The position numbers and the translations under genes were made by a program. Positions 13,883 through 25,663 of a stretch of DNA of 64,000 bases are shown here, in pieces. The notes under the pieces are model-generated. The model had not been told where the DNA came from. It worked only from the letters and a program-made list of their open reading frames with translations, and did not search any database. The DNA lies in assembly GCF_013337685.1 (NCBI RefSeq), contig NZ_SUQN01000003.1, positions 186,001 through 250,000 on the forward strand, read 5' to 3'. Source of the DNA: Citrobacter gillenii. Its GTDB lineage: Bacteria; Pseudomonadota; Gammaproteobacteria; Enterobacterales; Enterobacteriaceae. Every line of letters begins with the position of its first letter. Within the stretch, counting starts at the first letter, position 1.

Positions 13883-14332
13883 TTACGCCTCCAGTGCCGG
13901 TTCGACTTCCAGCACTTCAATATCAAAATGAACGGTATGCCCAGCCAGCGGATGGTTGAAGTCAACCGTGATGGAATCACCGTTGATTTCGCGGATAACG
14001 CCTGGCATCTCACTGCCGTCCATTGCGGTAAAGAGCATGATAGCGCCAATTTCTGGCTCACCCGCGTCCATAAACTCCCGACGCGAGAAATACTGAATGA
14101 GGTCCGGGCTTGATACGCCAAAAGCAGCATCAGGCTCCAGAGCAAAAGTGGTTTTATCGCCCTCTTTTAACCCCAGCAGGTGTTGTTCCAGTCCTTCAGA
14201 CAGAGAACCGTCGCCCAGGCGAAACAGCGCAGGCTTGCCGTTGCTGCGGGTTGACTCTGCGGTGGAGCCATCGTCGAGCTTTAAGGTGAAGTGCACCAGC
14301 ACCGCACTGTTACTCTGTACTGATTTAGACAT
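13883..14332 (-). CDS. fkpB: FKBP-type peptidyl-prolyl isomerase FkpB (SlpA)
   Basis: A 149-residue SlyD-like peptidyl-prolyl cis-trans isomerase with chaperone activity. The FKBP core is interrupted by the insert-in-flap domain, roughly residues 70-125. Residues [18 protein letters not shown] open the fold. [22 protein letters not shown] near the end is the typical SlyD/SlpA signature. It lacks a metal-binding His-rich tail, which separates it from SlyD. It lies between lspA, from which it is parted by a REP pair, and ispH, which starts 1 bp after its stop. Confidence 0.96.
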   Translation of the reverse strand: MSKSVQSNSAVLVHFTLKLDDGSTAESTRSNGKPALFRLGDGSLSEGLEQHLLGLKEGDKTTFALEPDAAFGVSSPDLIQYFSRREFMDAGEPEIGAIMLFTAMDGSEMPGVIREINGDSITVDFNHPLAGHTVHFDIEVLEVEPALEA

Positions 14333-14365
14333 GCAGGTTGCTCTTTAAAAGTGCTGCCGCCTGTT

Positions 14366-14444
14366 TGCCCGGTGGCACTACGCTTACCGGGCCTACAAGA
14401 TTCGCAGTAGAATGTAGGCCGGATAAGCATAGCGCCATCCGGCA
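14366..14444. repeat. REP pair (BIME) between lspA and fkpB
   Basis: Two inverted units, TGCCCGGTGGCACTACGCTTACCGGGCCTAC and GTAGGCCGGATAAGCATAGCGCCATCCGGCA, lie inside the operon in the 117-bp lspA-fkpB gap. Confidence 0.9.
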
Positions 14445-14449
14445 TATTT

Positions 14450-14947
14450 TTATGCGGCTTTTTTCTCTTTCGCCGGTAAGAAGCCTTCCAGCACAATCAA
14501 CGCCGCACCGATACAAATCGCCGTATCGGCAAGGTTGAAGGTGGCGAAATGCCAGTCACCTACGTAAAAGTCAATCATATCCACGACGAAGCCGTGCCAC
14601 AGGCGGTCAAACAGGTTGCCCAGTGCACCGCCAATGATTAACGCATACGCGATGTTATTCAGCTTCTGCGTCGCCTTCGAGCGATACATCATCACCATTA
14701 GAATGACGCAAATACCGATCGCGATACCGGCAAAGAACCACCGCTGCCAGCCACCGCTGTCAGCCAGGAAGCTAAACGCCGCGCCATAGTTACGCGCATA
14801 GTGCAGATTCAGTGACGGGAACAGCGACACCGTATCCCCCAGAGCAAAATTCTGGAGGATCAGGTACTTGCTGCCCAAATCAATAATCAGCACGACTACC
14901 ACCAGCCACAGCCAGCGGAGTCCTGTTGAACAAAGAGGCTGACTCAT
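14450..14947 (-). CDS. lspA: Lipoprotein signal peptidase LspA
   Basis: A 165-residue inner-membrane aspartyl protease that removes the signal peptide from diacylglyceryl-prolipoproteins. There are four hydrophobic segments, at about 12-29, 70-88, 97-113 and 139-155. The catalytic pair is D123 (GFVVDMIDF) and D141 (FNLADTAI), and the conserved NYGAAFSF is at 53-60. The start codon shares one base with the ileS stop codon (TGATG), so the two are translationally coupled. Confidence 0.98.
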   Translation of the reverse strand: MSQPLCSTGLRWLWLVVVVLIIDLGSKYLILQNFALGDTVSLFPSLNLHYARNYGAAFSFLADSGGWQRWFFAGIAIGICVILMVMMYRSKATQKLNNIAYALIIGGALGNLFDRLWHGFVVDMIDFYVGDWHFATFNLADTAICIGAALIVLEGFLPAKEKKAA

Positions 14948-17763
14948 CAGGCAAACTTACGTTGTTCGCCATCACCGGCGATGTTGCTGACACAGCGTCC
15001 GCAGATTTCTGCGTGTTCCGCCACCTGACCCACGTCGGTCGTGTAATGCCAGCAGCGCGGGCATTTCTCGCCTTCGGCTTTGCTCAGAGCAATTTTCAAG
15101 CCTTTGAGCAGTTCGCTCTGCTGAGCATCGGCCGGTGCTGCAGCATAGTCCGCAACGGTCGCACCCGAGGTCAACAGAACAAAGCGTAACTCTTCGCCCA
15201 GCGCTGTCAGCTTGGCAGCCAGTTCAGGTTCAGCGTACAGGGTCACTGCCGCTTCCAGAGAACCGCCCACTTTCTTGTCTGCACGTGCCTGCTCGATGAC
15301 CTTGTTCACTTCGCCACGCACTTTCAGCAGCTCGTCCCAGAACGTATCGTTCATCGCTTCGGTATCGGCCAGGCCAAACAGCCCCTGATACCACTCACCG
15401 GTGAAGACATACTTCTCGCGGGAACCCGGCAGGTAGCCCCAGATTTCATCTGCGGTGAAGGACATGATCGGCGCCATCCAGCGCACCAGTGCTTCAGCAA
15501 TATGGAACAGCGCGGTCTGGCAGCTACGACGCGCCACGCTGTCCGCTTTCGCGGTGTACTGACGGTCTTTAATGATGTCGAGGTAGAACGAACCCATTTC
15601 GACGGAGCAGAAACGCATCAGGCGCTGTACCACTTCGTGGAAGTCATAGGCTTCGTAGGCTTTGAGGATCTCGTCCTGCGCCGCTTGCGCACAGCCCACA
15701 GCCCACCGGTCCAGAACAACCATCTCTTCCGGTTTCACCATGTCTTTCACCGGATCAAACCCGTTCAGGTTTGCCAGCAGGAAGCGCGCGGTGTTACGGA
15801 TACGGCGATAGCTGTCAGCAGCACGTTTCAGGATTTCGTCAGAAACAGCCATTTCACCGGTATAGTCGGTAGACGCCACCCACAGGCGCAGAATATCCGC
15901 ACCCAGCTTGTTCATCACGTCCTGCGGAGAAACGGTGTTACCGATGGACTTGGACATCTTGCGGCCCTGACCATCAACAGTAAAACCGTGGGTCAGTACC
16001 TGACGGTACGGCGCTTTGCCCTTCATCGCAGTGGAGATCATCAGCGAAGACATGAACCAGCCACGATGCTGGTCAGAGCCTTCCAGATACATATCTGCCG
16101 CATGCCCCGAAAACTCAGGACGCACGTCGACGACGGATGAGTGGGTAGAACCAGAGTCGAACCATACGTCCAGGGTATCCGGTACTTTGACGTACTGATC
16201 GGCTTCATCACCGAGGATATCTTTGGGATCGAGATCCCACCACGCCTGGATACCGTCAACTTCAACGCGTTTAGCCACTTCTTCCATCAGTTCGATGGCG
16301 CGCGGATGCAGCTCTTCAGTGTCTTTGTGGACAAACAGAGACATCGGCACACCCCACGTACGCTGACGGGAGATACACCAGTCAGGGCGGTTGGCGACCA
16401 TCGATTCAATACGCGCCTGGCCCCAATCGGGGATCCACTGCACGCCTTTGATCTCTTTCAGCGACTGCGCACGCAGGCCTTTCTGATCCATGCTGACAAA
16501 CCACTGCGGGGTGGCACGGAAGATGATCGGTGACTTGTGACGCCAGCAGCACGGATAGCTGTGCTGCATCTTCTCAACGTGCAGCAGTGCACTTTTTTCA
16601 GTCAGCAGCGCCACGACAACATCGTTCGCTTTGAAGACGTTAACCCCATCCAGGGTCGGGTACGTACCCGGCAGATAGGTACCATCTGGCCCTACCGGGT
16701 TTGCGACTTCCAGGCCGTATTTCTGACCAATCACATAGTCATCCGGACCGTGGCCAGGCGCGGTGTGTACCGCACCGGTACCGGCATCCAGCGTCACGTG
16801 ATCGCCCAGGATCGCCGGAACATCAAAGCCCATGAACGGATGGGTAAAGCGCAGCAGTTCCAGCTCAGCGCCTTTTACCGTGCCCAGAATGGTGTAATCC
16901 GCCGCGCCGAGGCGCTGCATCACACTTTCGACCAGGTCTTTTGCCAGAATCACGGCCTGACCGTCAATCTGCACCAGTGCATAGTCAAAATCAGGGGCCA
17001 GAGAAATCGCACGGTTAGCCGGCAGGGTCCACGGAGTGGTGGTCCAGATAACCAGAGAGATCGGGCCATTCACGTCAGAAACGCCAAATTTCGCTTTCAC
17101 CGCATCCTGATCGGCGGCGTGGAACGCAACGTCGATAGACGGGGAGGTTTTGTCGTAATACTCAACTTCCGCTTCCGCCAGCGCGGAACGGCAGTCTACA
17201 CACCAGTGCACCGGCTTCGCGCCTTTATGCAGGTGGCCGTTGCCGATGATTTTGCCCAGCGCGCGAATGATGTTGGCTTCGGTTTTGAAGTCCATCGTCA
17301 GGTACGGCTTCTGCCAGTCACCCAGCACGCCCAGACGGATAAAGTCTTTACGCTGACCGTCAACCTGCGTTGCGGCGTATTCGCGGCACTTGGCGCGGAA
17401 CTCTGCGGCAGTGAACTTTTCACCCGGCTTGCCGAACTCCTGCTCTACTTTCAGTTCGATAGGCAGGCCGTGGCAGTCCCAGCCAGGGATATAAGGGGAG
17501 TCGTAACCGGAAAGCCCTTTGGACTTCACGATAATGTCTTTCAGAATCTTGTTAACGGAGTGACCAATATGAATGCTGCCATTCGCATAAGGAGGGCCAT
17601 CATGCAGAATAAAGGTTTTTTTGCCTTTTTTAGCCGCACGAATGATGCCGTACAGGTCATCATCGGTCCAACGCGCCAGCATTCCCGGTTCACGCTTGGC
17701 GAGATCGCCGCGCATCGGGAACCCTGTTTCCGGCAAATTCAGGGTTGATTTAAAGTCACTCAT
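14947..17763 (-). CDS. ileS: Isoleucyl-tRNA synthetase IleS
   Basis: A 938-residue class I aminoacyl-tRNA synthetase that charges tRNA(Ile). The HIGH motif is in [15 protein letters not shown] (about 58-72), followed by a large CP1 editing domain that hydrolyses Val-tRNA(Ile). KMSKS is in [10 protein letters not shown] (about 600). A C-terminal zinc motif, CPRCWHY...CGRCVSN, is present. I take the start at ATG 17763, giving the family N-terminus [17 protein letters not shown]; the open frame extends 20 codons further without homology. It follows ribF by 37 bp and overlaps lspA by one base. Confidence 0.98.
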   Translation of the reverse strand: MSDFKSTLNLPETGFPMRGDLAKREPGMLARWTDDDLYGIIRAAKKGKKTFILHDGPPYANGSIHIGHSVNKILKDIIVKSKGLSGYDSPYIPGWDCHGLPIELKVEQEFGKPGEKFTAAEFRAKCREYAATQVDGQRKDFIRLGVLGDWQKPYLTMDFKTEANIIRALGKIIGNGHLHKGAKPVHWCVDCRSALAEAEVEYYDKTSPSIDVAFHAADQDAVKAKFGVSDVNGPISLVIWTTTPWTLPANRAISLAPDFDYALVQIDGQAVILAKDLVESVMQRLGAADYTILGTVKGAELELLRFTHPFMGFDVPAILGDHVTLDAGTGAVHTAPGHGPDDYVIGQKYGLEVANPVGPDGTYLPGTYPTLDGVNVFKANDVVVALLTEKSALLHVEKMQHSYPCCWRHKSPIIFRATPQWFVSMDQKGLRAQSLKEIKGVQWIPDWGQARIESMVANRPDWCISRQRTWGVPMSLFVHKDTEELHPRAIELMEEVAKRVEVDGIQAWWDLDPKDILGDEADQYVKVPDTLDVWFDSGSTHSSVVDVRPEFSGHAADMYLEGSDQHRGWFMSSLMISTAMKGKAPYRQVLTHGFTVDGQGRKMSKSIGNTVSPQDVMNKLGADILRLWVASTDYTGEMAVSDEILKRAADSYRRIRNTARFLLANLNGFDPVKDMVKPEEMVVLDRWAVGCAQAAQDEILKAYEAYDFHEVVQRLMRFCSVEMGSFYLDIIKDRQYTAKADSVARRSCQTALFHIAEALVRWMAPIMSFTADEIWGYLPGSREKYVFTGEWYQGLFGLADTEAMNDTFWDELLKVRGEVNKVIEQARADKKVGGSLEAAVTLYAEPELAAKLTALGEELRFVLLTSGATVADYAAAPADAQQSELLKGLKIALSKAEGEKCPRCWHYTTDVGQVAEHAEICGRCVSNIAGDGEQRKFA

Positions 17764-17800
17764 CAGATTCTCGGTTCCGTATTTAAAACTCGTATAGGCG

Positions 17801-18739
17801 TTAAGCCGGTTTTGATAGCCCAAAAAATTCGCGGGCAGTTAACTCATCACGCGCAATCTGCGCTTTTAGTTCATCCAGCGAGGCAAATCGCTGCTCGTTG
17901 CGTATTTTTTTACGCAGCACGACATCTATATGGCGACCGTAGAGGTCCATTACAACATCCAGTAGATGCACTTCTAACTGCTGGCGTACACCGGCCACCG
18001 TTGGGCGGGTTCCGATATTCGCGACACCGGGTAAAGGCGTTTCGCCCAAGCCCATCACCTCAACCGCGTACACCCCTTTAACTGGAGAAACCTGGCGACG
18101 AAGCGGTAAATTCGCCGTGGGGAACCCGATGGTCCGCCCTAACTCGTCGCCGTGTACCACCCGTCCTGAAATGGTAAACGGATGGCCCAGTAAGCTTTCG
18201 GCTAACAGCAGATTATCTTCTGCTAGCGCCTGGCGCACAGCAGTGCTGCTGATTCGCACCCCGCCCTCACAGAAGGTCTGGGTGCTGGTGATATCAAAGC
18301 CATACTCCGCGCCCGCTTCCTGTAATAACAAGAAATCGCCCGCGCGGCTAGCGCCAAAGCGGAAATCATCACCTACGGCAAGAAATTGTACGCCAAGGCG
18401 CTTCACCAACAGGTCGCTGATAAAGTTCTGCGCCGTTAATGCGGCAAAACGCCGGTCAAAACGCACGCACAGCACGTAATCAACACCACATTCCGCCAGA
18501 TAACGCAGCTTTTCCCGCAGGCGGGTCAGTCGCGCAGGTGACTTTTCAGTCGCAAACAGCTCCAGCGGCTGCGGCTCGAAAATCATCACCATGACCGGTA
18601 AATTTCGTTTGCGCCCTTCTTCCTGTAAGCCCTGCAACAACGCGCGATGACCACGGTGCACGCCGTCGAAATTACCAATAGTCAGCACACACCCATGCGG
18701 GGCCTGACTGAGATTATGTATGCCTCGTATCAGCTTCAT
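17801..18739 (-). CDS. ribF: Bifunctional riboflavin kinase / FMN adenylyltransferase RibF
   Basis: A 312-residue enzyme that turns riboflavin into FMN and then FAD. The N-terminal nucleotidyl-transferase domain has [18 protein letters not shown] (about 19-36) and [11 protein letters not shown]. The C-terminal flavokinase domain has [11 protein letters not shown] (about 201-211) and GVYAVEV. It is the first gene of the minus-strand cluster ribF-ileS-lspA-fkpB-ispH and is divergent from rpsT across 328 bp. Confidence 0.97.
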   Translation of the reverse strand: MKLIRGIHNLSQAPHGCVLTIGNFDGVHRGHRALLQGLQEEGRKRNLPVMVMIFEPQPLELFATEKSPARLTRLREKLRYLAECGVDYVLCVRFDRRFAALTAQNFISDLLVKRLGVQFLAVGDDFRFGASRAGDFLLLQEAGAEYGFDITSTQTFCEGGVRISSTAVRQALAEDNLLLAESLLGHPFTISGRVVHGDELGRTIGFPTANLPLRRQVSPVKGVYAVEVMGLGETPLPGVANIGTRPTVAGVRQQLEVHLLDVVMDLYGRHIDVVLRKKIRNEQRFASLDELKAQIARDELTAREFFGLSKPA

Positions 18740-18991
18740 GTCTGGCTCAAAACAGTGAAAATCGTGAAAGTATACCCTGTACAGCGGTCAAGGTTAACCG
18801 GCGATTGGTTCTGCGAAACAGAAAGAAGATTGTTTTCATTGTTATGAAACAAAATGCGGTCCTCCGCTGACCAATCAATTCAACTTTTCTCGTGGAAAAG
18901 CTGTATTCACAGCACGCAAGCTGGTAGAATCCTGCGCCATCACTACGCAACGAGTGCTGCAATTTAAACGGCGCTTATTTGCACAAATCCA

Positions 18992-19020
18992 TTGACAAAA
19001 GAAGGCTAAAAGGGCATATT
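18992..19020 (+). promoter_or_regulatory. rpsT sigma-70 promoter
   Basis: TTGACA at 18992-18997 and CATATT at 19015-19020 are separated by 17 bp, followed by a GC-rich discriminator CCTCGGCC typical of stringently controlled promoters. A second weaker -10 (TAGAAT, 18925-18930) may mark an upstream promoter. The remaining ribF-rpsT gap holds no gene. Confidence 0.85.
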
Positions 19021-19046
19021 CCTCGGCCTTTGAATTGTCCATATAG

Positions 19047-19331
<285 letters not shown>

Positions 19332-19355
19332 TCGCCTGCTTGCTGTCGCTTTGTG

Positions 19356-19383
19356 AAAAAACCCGCGTAAGCGGGTTTTTTTA
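19356..19383 (+). terminator. Bidirectional terminator between rpsT and nhaR
   Basis: The stem ACCCGC / GCGGGT with loop GTAA is preceded by a run of A and followed by a run of T. It can therefore stop both rpsT and the convergent nhaR transcripts. Confidence 0.92.
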
Positions 19384-19390
19384 TGTCTGT

Positions 19391-20290
19391 TTACTTACTC
19401 CCCGGCGCAAACAATGCCGAGTAGTTAGCATTGCAAATACGCTGCACCGCCGGATGCTGGATCATCCTCTCCGCAAAAATGGCATGGTACTCCTCCATCA
19501 CATTCTCCACGCGTCCAATCTCAATGATGGAATCATCAGCGTAGAAATTGTTCGAATAGAGCGTAGGGGCGACGAAAATAGCATTGTGCGTAGCGCCAAA
19601 GGCTTTCATCAAGGCGGCATCGTCAAACTCCCCGAGGATCTCAACGTTCAGTCCCTGCGAGTTAATCCAGTTCAGCAGCTTGCGCCCGAGCATTGAGCGA
19701 CGTCCTGGTATCAGCAGGCGACGCTCCTCAAGGCAGGCTGGAAACGGCTTCTCCGGCAGCGGATTGGTGCACCAGAAACTCACGCAACACTCGCCGATTT
19801 TTACCGAGAACAGCCCTTCCTGCTGCGTTGAGTCGATTGGGCAGTCGGAGATAATCATATCCAGCTTGTGCTGGCTGAGCTGCTCCAGCAGCATCTCATG
19901 CGTGGATTCAAAGCAGCGTAGATGGATTTGTTCATCGTCAACGACGGCAGCGTCGAGCACGCTACTGACCAGCTGTTTAGATAACGCATCCGCCACGCCC
20001 ACATCGAACAGCAAGTTAGACTCTTTGCGGTAGTTCACGATATCCAGCATCTCCTGGCTTAAAGTGAACATTTTGTCCGCATAACGAAAAACTAATTCGC
20101 CTAGCTCACTAGGCTCCAGCCCTCGCCCCTTACGCTTAAACAACTTCCCCTGTAAGCGCTCCTCCAGCGCTTTGATCTGCCCGGTAATGGTTTGCGGTGT
20201 CAGATAAAGCGCTTCTGCGGCCCCCACCACCGAACCTTCTTTATACACATGCCAGAAGTAATACAGGTGGTTGTAATTTATATGAGACAT
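19391..20290 (-). CDS. nhaR: LysR-type activator NhaR
   Basis: A 299-residue LysR-family regulator that activates nhaA in response to sodium ions. The helix-turn-helix lies at about residues 18-40 ([20 protein letters not shown]), followed by [18 protein letters not shown]. The effector domain contains [17 protein letters not shown]. The ATG at 20290 has AGGGAG 3 nt upstream; K-12 NhaR is two residues longer at the N-terminus. It follows nhaA by 38 bp on the same strand, the standard nhaAR operon. Confidence 0.96.
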   Translation of the reverse strand: MSHINYNHLYYFWHVYKEGSVVGAAEALYLTPQTITGQIKALEERLQGKLFKRKGRGLEPSELGELVFRYADKMFTLSQEMLDIVNYRKESNLLFDVGVADALSKQLVSSVLDAAVVDDEQIHLRCFESTHEMLLEQLSQHKLDMIISDCPIDSTQQEGLFSVKIGECCVSFWCTNPLPEKPFPACLEERRLLIPGRRSMLGRKLLNWINSQGLNVEILGEFDDAALMKAFGATHNAIFVAPTLYSNNFYADDSIIEIGRVENVMEEYHAIFAERMIQHPAVQRICNANYSALFAPGSK

Positions 20291-20328
20291 ACTCTCTCCC
20301 TGAAAATTGTCACCAAAGGGTTATCGGC

Positions 20329-21495
20329 TCAGGCTGACGCGTTTAACCGGGTACGCAGCCAGCTATAACCGATCACCGCCGATAGCAGAGAACCAATCAG
20401 GATCCCCAGTTTCGCCCAGTTAATCAGCTCCGGATCAACGTTACCAAACGCCAGGCTGGCGATGAAAATAGACATCGTAAAGCCAATCCCGCAAAGAATA
20501 CCCACCGCCATGATTTGCTGGAAGTTCGTGCCTTCAGGCAGCTGCGCCACCTTGAGGCGTAATGCCAGCCAGCAGAACAGGCTAATCCCCAGCGGTTTAC
20601 CGATAAGCAGGCCGGCGATAATCCCTAGCGGCAGGATGGAGGTCAATCCGTCCATCGTCACACCCTGCAGTGGAACCCCCGCATTGGCGAAGGCAAACAA
20701 CGGCAGAATCAGATAGGCCACCCACGGATGCAGCACATGCTCCAGACGTTTCGCCGGAGAACGGCCATGCTTTTCCTTCAACGGGATGAAGAAACCGACA
20801 ATCACACCCGCCAGCGTCGCATGCACCCCTGACTTCAGCACTGCGGTCCATAACACGACGCCCACCAGGATATAAATACCGGTACGTCTGACACCACACA
20901 GGTTCAACGCCGCCAGAATAAGAATCGCTAATGCGGCAACCCCCAACGACAGCAGAGAGAGATCGCTGGTATAGAACAGTGCGATGATCACAATCGCGCC
21001 AAGATCGTCAATAATCGCCAACGCCATCAGAAAGATTTTCAGCGCCAGCGGAACACGGCTGCCCAGCAGCGCCAGTACGCCGAGCGCAAAAGCGATATCC
21101 GTTGCCGCCGGGATCGCCCATCCTTCACGTGTGATGGGGTCGGCATAGTTGAATGCCAGATACAACAGCGCCGGGACAATCATCCCGCCAATCGCGGCAA
21201 TCACCGGAAACGCTGCCTGGCGTAAACTAGCCAGCGATCCCTGCATCAGCTCACGCTTAACTTCCAGACCAATCAGCAGGAAAAACACCGCCATTAAGGC
21301 GTCGTTGATCCACAGCAGCATATTTTTATTGATCTCAAGCGCGCCGACCCGCAGTTGAACCGGGGTCTCCAAAAAGTCGTGGTACCATCCACTGGTTACG
21401 CCGATATTGGCCATCAACATTGCTACTACCGCAGCGATGATCAAAATAATGCCTCCCGAGGCATCGCTACTAAAAAAACGATGTAGATGTTTCAC
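20329..21495 (-). CDS. nhaA: Na+/H+ antiporter NhaA
   Basis: A 388-residue inner-membrane antiporter that exports sodium or lithium in exchange for protons and maintains pH homeostasis. The protein has about 12 hydrophobic segments. The ion-binding aspartates lie in [16 protein letters not shown] (D163/D164 equivalents), and another key aspartate is in [12 protein letters not shown]. Length equals E. coli NhaA. It lies upstream of its activator nhaR. The region before it (21496-21704) holds the dnaJ terminator and the nhaA promoter, with none of the IS186/hokC material found here in K-12. Confidence 0.98.
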   Translation of the reverse strand: MKHLHRFFSSDASGGIILIIAAVVAMLMANIGVTSGWYHDFLETPVQLRVGALEINKNMLLWINDALMAVFFLLIGLEVKRELMQGSLASLRQAAFPVIAAIGGMIVPALLYLAFNYADPITREGWAIPAATDIAFALGVLALLGSRVPLALKIFLMALAIIDDLGAIVIIALFYTSDLSLLSLGVAALAILILAALNLCGVRRTGIYILVGVVLWTAVLKSGVHATLAGVIVGFFIPLKEKHGRSPAKRLEHVLHPWVAYLILPLFAFANAGVPLQGVTMDGLTSILPLGIIAGLLIGKPLGISLFCWLALRLKVAQLPEGTNFQQIMAVGILCGIGFTMSIFIASLAFGNVDPELINWAKLGILIGSLLSAVIGYSWLRTRLNASA

Positions 21496-21649
21496 TTTTA
21501 TTCTCTCTATTGGGTGAATACTTCGTAATTACTATCTTACTCCGCATAACTCATCGTTAATATTAGATTATTCATGATAAATAGATCGGTTTTTACGATC
21601 TAACAATTTGGGATTGTTTCGTTCCTGTTCAGGACGGATCCGACAAAAT

Positions 21650-21686
21650 AAAAAAGCCTGAGACTCTTCAGTCCCAGGCTTTTTAT
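21650..21686 (-). terminator. Rho-independent terminator of dnaKJ
   Basis: A stem of about 12 bp (AAAAGCCTGAGAC / GTCCCAGGCTTTTT, one mismatch) is followed by T on the minus strand. It starts about 20 bp after the dnaJ stop. Confidence 0.88.
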
Positions 21687-21704
21687 CAAATTTATGGCGG
21701 TAAA

Positions 21705-22838
21705 TTAACGCGTCAGGTCGTCAAAGAATTTCTTCACGCCGTCGAAGAAGCTTTTAGAACGCGGGCTGTTTTGTTCCCCCGTCGGGCCACCAAAACTGTC
21801 CTGCAGATCTTTCAGCAACTGTTTCTGCTTGTCGTTCAAACCAACCGGGGTTTCAACCACCACGCGACACAGCAGATCGCCCTGAGCACCACCGCGTACC
21901 GACTTAACGCCTTTACCACGCATTCGGAAAAGTTTACCAGTTTGCGTTTCGCCAGGGACTTTTAACTTCACGCGGCCATCCAGCGTCGGGACTTCAATCT
22001 CGCCGCCCAGCGCAGCCATCGCAAAGTTGATCGGCACTTCACAGTACAGGTTATTTCCTTCACGTTCGAAAATCGGGTGCTGTTTCACCTGCACCTGAAC
22101 GTACAAATCGCCTGACGGTGCGCCATGCTCACCCGCTTCGCCTTCACCAGATAAACGAATACGGTCACCGGTATCAACCCCAGCCGGGATTTTAACGGAC
22201 AGTGTTTTGCTCTTCTCTACGCGGCCATGCCCGTGACATTTGTTGCACGGATCTTTAATCAGCGTACCGCGGCCCTGACAGTGTGGACAGGTCTGCTGTA
22301 CGGCAAAGAAACCCTGACGCATCTGCACCTGACCGGAACCGTGACAGGTCGGACAGGTCTGCGGCTGAGTCCCGGATTTCGCGCCGCTGCCGTGGCAAAC
22401 GTCACACTCTTCCAGCGTAGGAATACGGATCTCTTTGGTGACGCCACGCACGGCTTCTTCCAGAGTGAGATCCATGTTGTAACGTAAATCCGCACCACGT
22501 GAGGCGCGCTGACGGCCACGACCACCGCCAAAGATATCGCCAAACACGTCACCAAAGATATCGCTGAAGTCAGCACCGCCGCCGAAACCGCCACCGCCGC
22601 CCATACCGCCTTGCTCAAACGCAGCATGACCGTACTGATCGTAAGCCGCGCGTTTTTGCGCGTCGGTCAGGATCTCGTAGGCTTCTTTGATCTCTTTGAA
22701 TTTGGCTTCGGCCTCTTTATCACCCTGGTTACGGTCCGGGTGAAATTTCATGGCCAGGCGCTTATAGGCCTTTTTGATTTCACGCTCTTCCGCTGTTTTG
22801 GAAACGCCCAAAATCTCGTAATAGTCTTGCTTAGCCAT
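21705..22838 (-). CDS. dnaJ: Co-chaperone DnaJ (Hsp40)
   Basis: A 377-residue co-chaperone that delivers substrates to DnaK and stimulates its ATPase. The J domain at residues 1-70 has the HPD triad in [11 protein letters not shown] Gly/Phe-rich linker runs from about 75 to 110. Four zinc repeats follow: [24 protein letters not shown] and CNKCHGHG (about 145-205). The C-terminal substrate domains complete the protein. It follows dnaK by 86 bp, and that gap contains a strong hairpin. Confidence 0.98.
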   Translation of the reverse strand: MAKQDYYEILGVSKTAEEREIKKAYKRLAMKFHPDRNQGDKEAEAKFKEIKEAYEILTDAQKRAAYDQYGHAAFEQGGMGGGGGFGGGADFSDIFGDVFGDIFGGGRGRQRASRGADLRYNMDLTLEEAVRGVTKEIRIPTLEECDVCHGSGAKSGTQPQTCPTCHGSGQVQMRQGFFAVQQTCPHCQGRGTLIKDPCNKCHGHGRVEKSKTLSVKIPAGVDTGDRIRLSGEGEAGEHGAPSGDLYVQVQVKQHPIFEREGNNLYCEVPINFAMAALGGEIEVPTLDGRVKLKVPGETQTGKLFRMRGKGVKSVRGGAQGDLLCRVVVETPVGLNDKQKQLLKDLQDSFGGPTGEQNSPRSKSFFDGVKKFFDDLTR

Positions 22839-22865
22839 CTCTTTTTATCTGCCCCTAACATGCGT

Positions 22866-22898
22866 GCACGGGCGGAGAGGAAACCTCTTCGCCCGTGC
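22866..22898 (-). other. Strong hairpin between dnaK and dnaJ
   Basis: A 15-bp inverted repeat (GCACGGGCGGAGAGG / CCTCTTCGCCCGTGC, loop AAA) fills much of the dnaK-dnaJ gap. The E. coli candidate small RNA tpke11 is recalled from the same gap. On the minus-strand transcript one pair becomes an A-C mismatch. With no T-run behind it, it is more likely an attenuating or processing hairpin than a full terminator. Confidence 0.6.
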
Positions 22899-22924
22899 CA
22901 GTGTTTTACCCGTTCAAAGGGCGA

Positions 22925-24841
22925 TTATTTTTTGTCTTTCACTTCTTCAAACTCAGCGTCGACAACATCGTCATCTTTCGCGTTGTTCGCGGAAGCATCA
23001 GCTGAACCCGCCTGCTGCTGTGCATGCTGCTGCTGAGCGATTTCCATCAGTTTCTGGGAAACCTGTGCCAGCGCCTGCATTTTCGCTTCGATATCTGCTT
23101 TGTCTTCGCCTTTCAAAGACGTTTCCAGCGCAGTCAGAGCGGACTCGATAGCAGTTTTGTCGTCAGCCGGCAGTTTATCGCCTGCTTCTTCAACCTGCTT
23201 GCGAGTGCTGTGCAGCAGATGGTCACCCTGGTTACGGGTCTGGACCAGCTCTTCAAACTTACGGTCAGATTCTGCGTTCGCTTCTGCTTCGCGAACCATT
23301 TTCTGAATTTCTTCTTCGTTCAGACCAGAAGACGCCTTGATGGTGATCTTCTGCTCTTTACCGCTGTTTTTATCTTTCGCAGAAACGTGCAGGATACCGT
23401 CAGCATCGATATCGAAGGTCACTTCGATCTGCGGCATACCGCGCGGTGCCGGGCTGATACCATCCAGGTTAAACTGACCCAGATCTTTGTTATCAGCAGC
23501 ACGTTTACGTTCACCCTGCAGCACATGGATGGTTACCGCAGACTGGTTGTCTTCAGCGGTAGAGAACACCTGGCTGTGCTTGGTCGGGATAGTGGTGTTT
23601 TTCGCGATCAGCGGAGTCATCACGCCGCCCATGGTTTCGATACCCAGAGAAAGCGGGGTAACGTCCAGCAGCAGTACGTCTTTAACATCACCGGTCAATA
23701 CACCACCCTGAACAGCAGCACCGATTGCTACAGCTTCGTCCGGGTTAACGTCTTTACGCGGTTCTTTACCGAAGAACTCAGCAACTTTCTTCTGTACCAT
23801 CGGCATACGAGTCTGACCACCGACCAGGATAACATCCTGAACGTCAGAAACAGACAGACCAGCATCCTGCAGAGCAACTTTCAGCGGCTCGATAGAACGG
23901 TTAACCAAGTCTTCTACCAGGCTTTCCAGTTTCGCACGAGTCACTTTGATGTTCATGTGTTTCGGACCAGACGCATCTGCAGTGATGTACGGCAGGTTAA
24001 CGTCGGTCTGCTGCGCAGAAGACAGCTCAATTTTCGCTTTCTCTGCGGCTTCTTTCAGGCGCTGCATTGCCAGCGGGTCGTTACGCAGGTCAATGCCCTG
24101 ATCTTTCTTAAATTCATCAACGAGATAGTTGATCATGCGGCTATCGAAGTCTTCACCACCGAGGTGGGTATCACCGTTGGTTGCCAGAACTTCGAAGGTT
24201 TTTTCACCGTCAACTTCGTCGATTTCGATAATAGAGATATCGAAAGTACCACCACCGAGGTCGTAGACCGCGATAGTACGGTTGCCGACTTCTTTGTCCA
24301 GACCGTAAGCCAGTGCAGCAGCGGTCGGTTCGTTGATGATACGTTTGACTTCCAGACCTGCGATACGGCCGGCGTCTTTCGTTGCCTGACGCTGAGCATC
24401 GTTGAAGTATGCAGGTACGGTGATAACCGCTTCAGTTACCGGTTCGCCCAGGTAATCTTCAGCCGTTTTCTTCATTTTTTTCAGCACTTCAGCAGAGATC
24501 TGCGGCGGTGCCAGTTTCTGACCTTTTACGTCAATCCATGCATCACCGTTGTCAGCACCGATGATTTTGTACGGCATGATGGCTTCATCACGCTGTACTT
24601 CTTCGTCCTGGAAGCGGCGGCCAATCAGGCGTTTAATCGCAAACAGGGTGTTTTGCGGGTTTGTCACTGCCTGACGTTTAGCCGGCTGACCAACCAGAGT
24701 TTCACCATCCTGGGTATAAGCAATGATAGAAGGCGTGGTGCGATCGCCCTCGGCGTTCTCCAGCACACGTGCAGTAGTGCCATCCATAATCGCTACACAA
24801 GAGTTGGTAGTACCCAGGTCGATACCAATAATTTTACCCAT
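22925..24841 (-). CDS. dnaK: Chaperone DnaK (Hsp70)
   Basis: The main Hsp70 chaperone, 638 residues, identical in length to E. coli DnaK. The ATPase domain starts [17 protein letters not shown] and includes [15 protein letters not shown] (about 193-207) and the conserved linker [15 protein letters not shown] (about 388-402). The substrate-binding domain follows, and the C-terminus ends in a disordered tail closing EFEEVKDKK, which carries the EEV-D-like motif. It is the first gene of dnaKJ, with a heat-shock promoter at 24963-24990. Codon use is strongly biased, as expected for an abundant protein. Confidence 0.99.
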   Translation of the reverse strand: MGKIIGIDLGTTNSCVAIMDGTTARVLENAEGDRTTPSIIAYTQDGETLVGQPAKRQAVTNPQNTLFAIKRLIGRRFQDEEVQRDEAIMPYKIIGADNGDAWIDVKGQKLAPPQISAEVLKKMKKTAEDYLGEPVTEAVITVPAYFNDAQRQATKDAGRIAGLEVKRIINEPTAAALAYGLDKEVGNRTIAVYDLGGGTFDISIIEIDEVDGEKTFEVLATNGDTHLGGEDFDSRMINYLVDEFKKDQGIDLRNDPLAMQRLKEAAEKAKIELSSAQQTDVNLPYITADASGPKHMNIKVTRAKLESLVEDLVNRSIEPLKVALQDAGLSVSDVQDVILVGGQTRMPMVQKKVAEFFGKEPRKDVNPDEAVAIGAAVQGGVLTGDVKDVLLLDVTPLSLGIETMGGVMTPLIAKNTTIPTKHSQVFSTAEDNQSAVTIHVLQGERKRAADNKDLGQFNLDGISPAPRGMPQIEVTFDIDADGILHVSAKDKNSGKEQKITIKASSGLNEEEIQKMVREAEANAESDRKFEELVQTRNQGDHLLHSTRKQVEEAGDKLPADDKTAIESALTALETSLKGEDKADIEAKMQALAQVSQKLMEIAQQQHAQQQAGSADASANNAKDDDVVDAEFEEVKDKK

Positions 24842-24962
24842 CTAAACGTCTCCACTAAAAATTCTGTCATCAGGTGGTTGTGAATCTGTAATAAGGGCGA
24901 AACGTGCGGTTTCAACTACCCTGAATCGTTTTTTTTCAGACTCACCACTGCGGTTGTCTACA

Positions 24963-24990
24963 AGATGGGGTCGTAACCCACGTCATCAAG
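24963..24990 (-). promoter_or_regulatory. Sigma-32 heat-shock promoter of dnaKJ
   Basis: On the minus strand, CTTGATG (-35) at 24990-24984 and CCCCATCT (-10) at 24970-24963 are separated by 13 bp, matching the sigma-32 consensus. It lies about 120 bp before dnaK. Beyond it, up to yaaI at 25226, the 384-bp gap is AT-rich with no gene seen. Confidence 0.93.
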
Positions 24991-25225
24991 GGGGGCATGC
25001 AAATTTTTTTTAGCCCGATCGCAATAAAATGAGAGATAACGGGCAGAAAAACAGGAAAGTAAATAGTCACCACCCCAAAATAATTCATAAAACCAATATT
25101 AAAAATACCAGTCATTCACTTGAAAATTGTAATAAAAAGAAAAGATTACCTGCATGAACCGTTTTTCCAACGGCGGTATTATGGTCACTCGTCACTCACT
25201 TTTGAACCCGTCAAAGAGAAATTTC

Positions 25226-25630
25226 ATGAAATCCCTGTTTACCCTTCCCGCCAGCCTGTTGATAGGTCTGCTGCTGAGCAGCACTGCACAGGCTAACGAT
25301 CATAAAGTTCTGGGAATGATTGCCATGCCCAGAAATGCAACCAACGATCTCACGCTAAGAATCCCTGTTTGTCGTGTCGTGAAGCGTATTCAACTGACGG
25401 CAGACCGTGGTGATATCACACTAAATGGCGCTTCCGTTTATTTTAAAGCCGCGCGCATGTCCAGCCAGAGCCTGAATGTTCCTTCCTCCATCAAAGAGGG
25501 GAAAACCACCAACTGGATTAACATCAATAGCGACAACGACAACAAACGCTGTGTGTCTAAAATCACCTTCTCTGGCCAGTCAGTAAACTCCTCCGACATG
25601 GCGACCTTAAAAGTCATTGGTGATGACTAA
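25226..25630 (+). CDS. yaaI: Secreted protein of unknown function YaaI (UPF0412)
   Basis: A 134-residue precursor with a clear signal peptide: basic start MKS, a hydrophobic core and a cleavage site after TAQA. The mature protein is therefore about 111 residues in the periplasm. Two cysteines (in PVCRVVKR and KRCVSKIT) could form one disulfide. The sequence closely follows recalled E. coli YaaI, for which no biochemical role is known. I start at ATG 25226, preceded by AAAGAGAA, because the signal peptide begins there; the open frame reaches back to 25154 without homology. It stands alone between dnaK (divergent) and satP. Confidence 0.92.
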   Translation: MKSLFTLPASLLIGLLLSSTAQANDHKVLGMIAMPRNATNDLTLRIPVCRVVKRIQLTADRGDITLNGASVYFKAARMSSQSLNVPSSIKEGKTTNWININSDNDNKRCVSKITFSGQSVNSSDMATLKVIGDD

Positions 25631-25663
25631 CCCCCTGACTTCTCGGCCATGATATTCAGTACT

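Noticed and set aside
13882-14145. 88-codon N-terminal extension of ispH
   Set aside because: It runs through fkpB in another frame; the ispH N-terminus and family length fix the start at 13881.
16537-17748. 403-codon open frame antisense to ileS
   Set aside because: Shadow of the ileS reading frame, with no start signal or homology.
23024-24883. 619-codon open frame antisense to dnaK
   Set aside because: Long antisense frames opposite dnaK are a known effect of its biased codons. The translation is rich in F, R, V and T with no family motifs.
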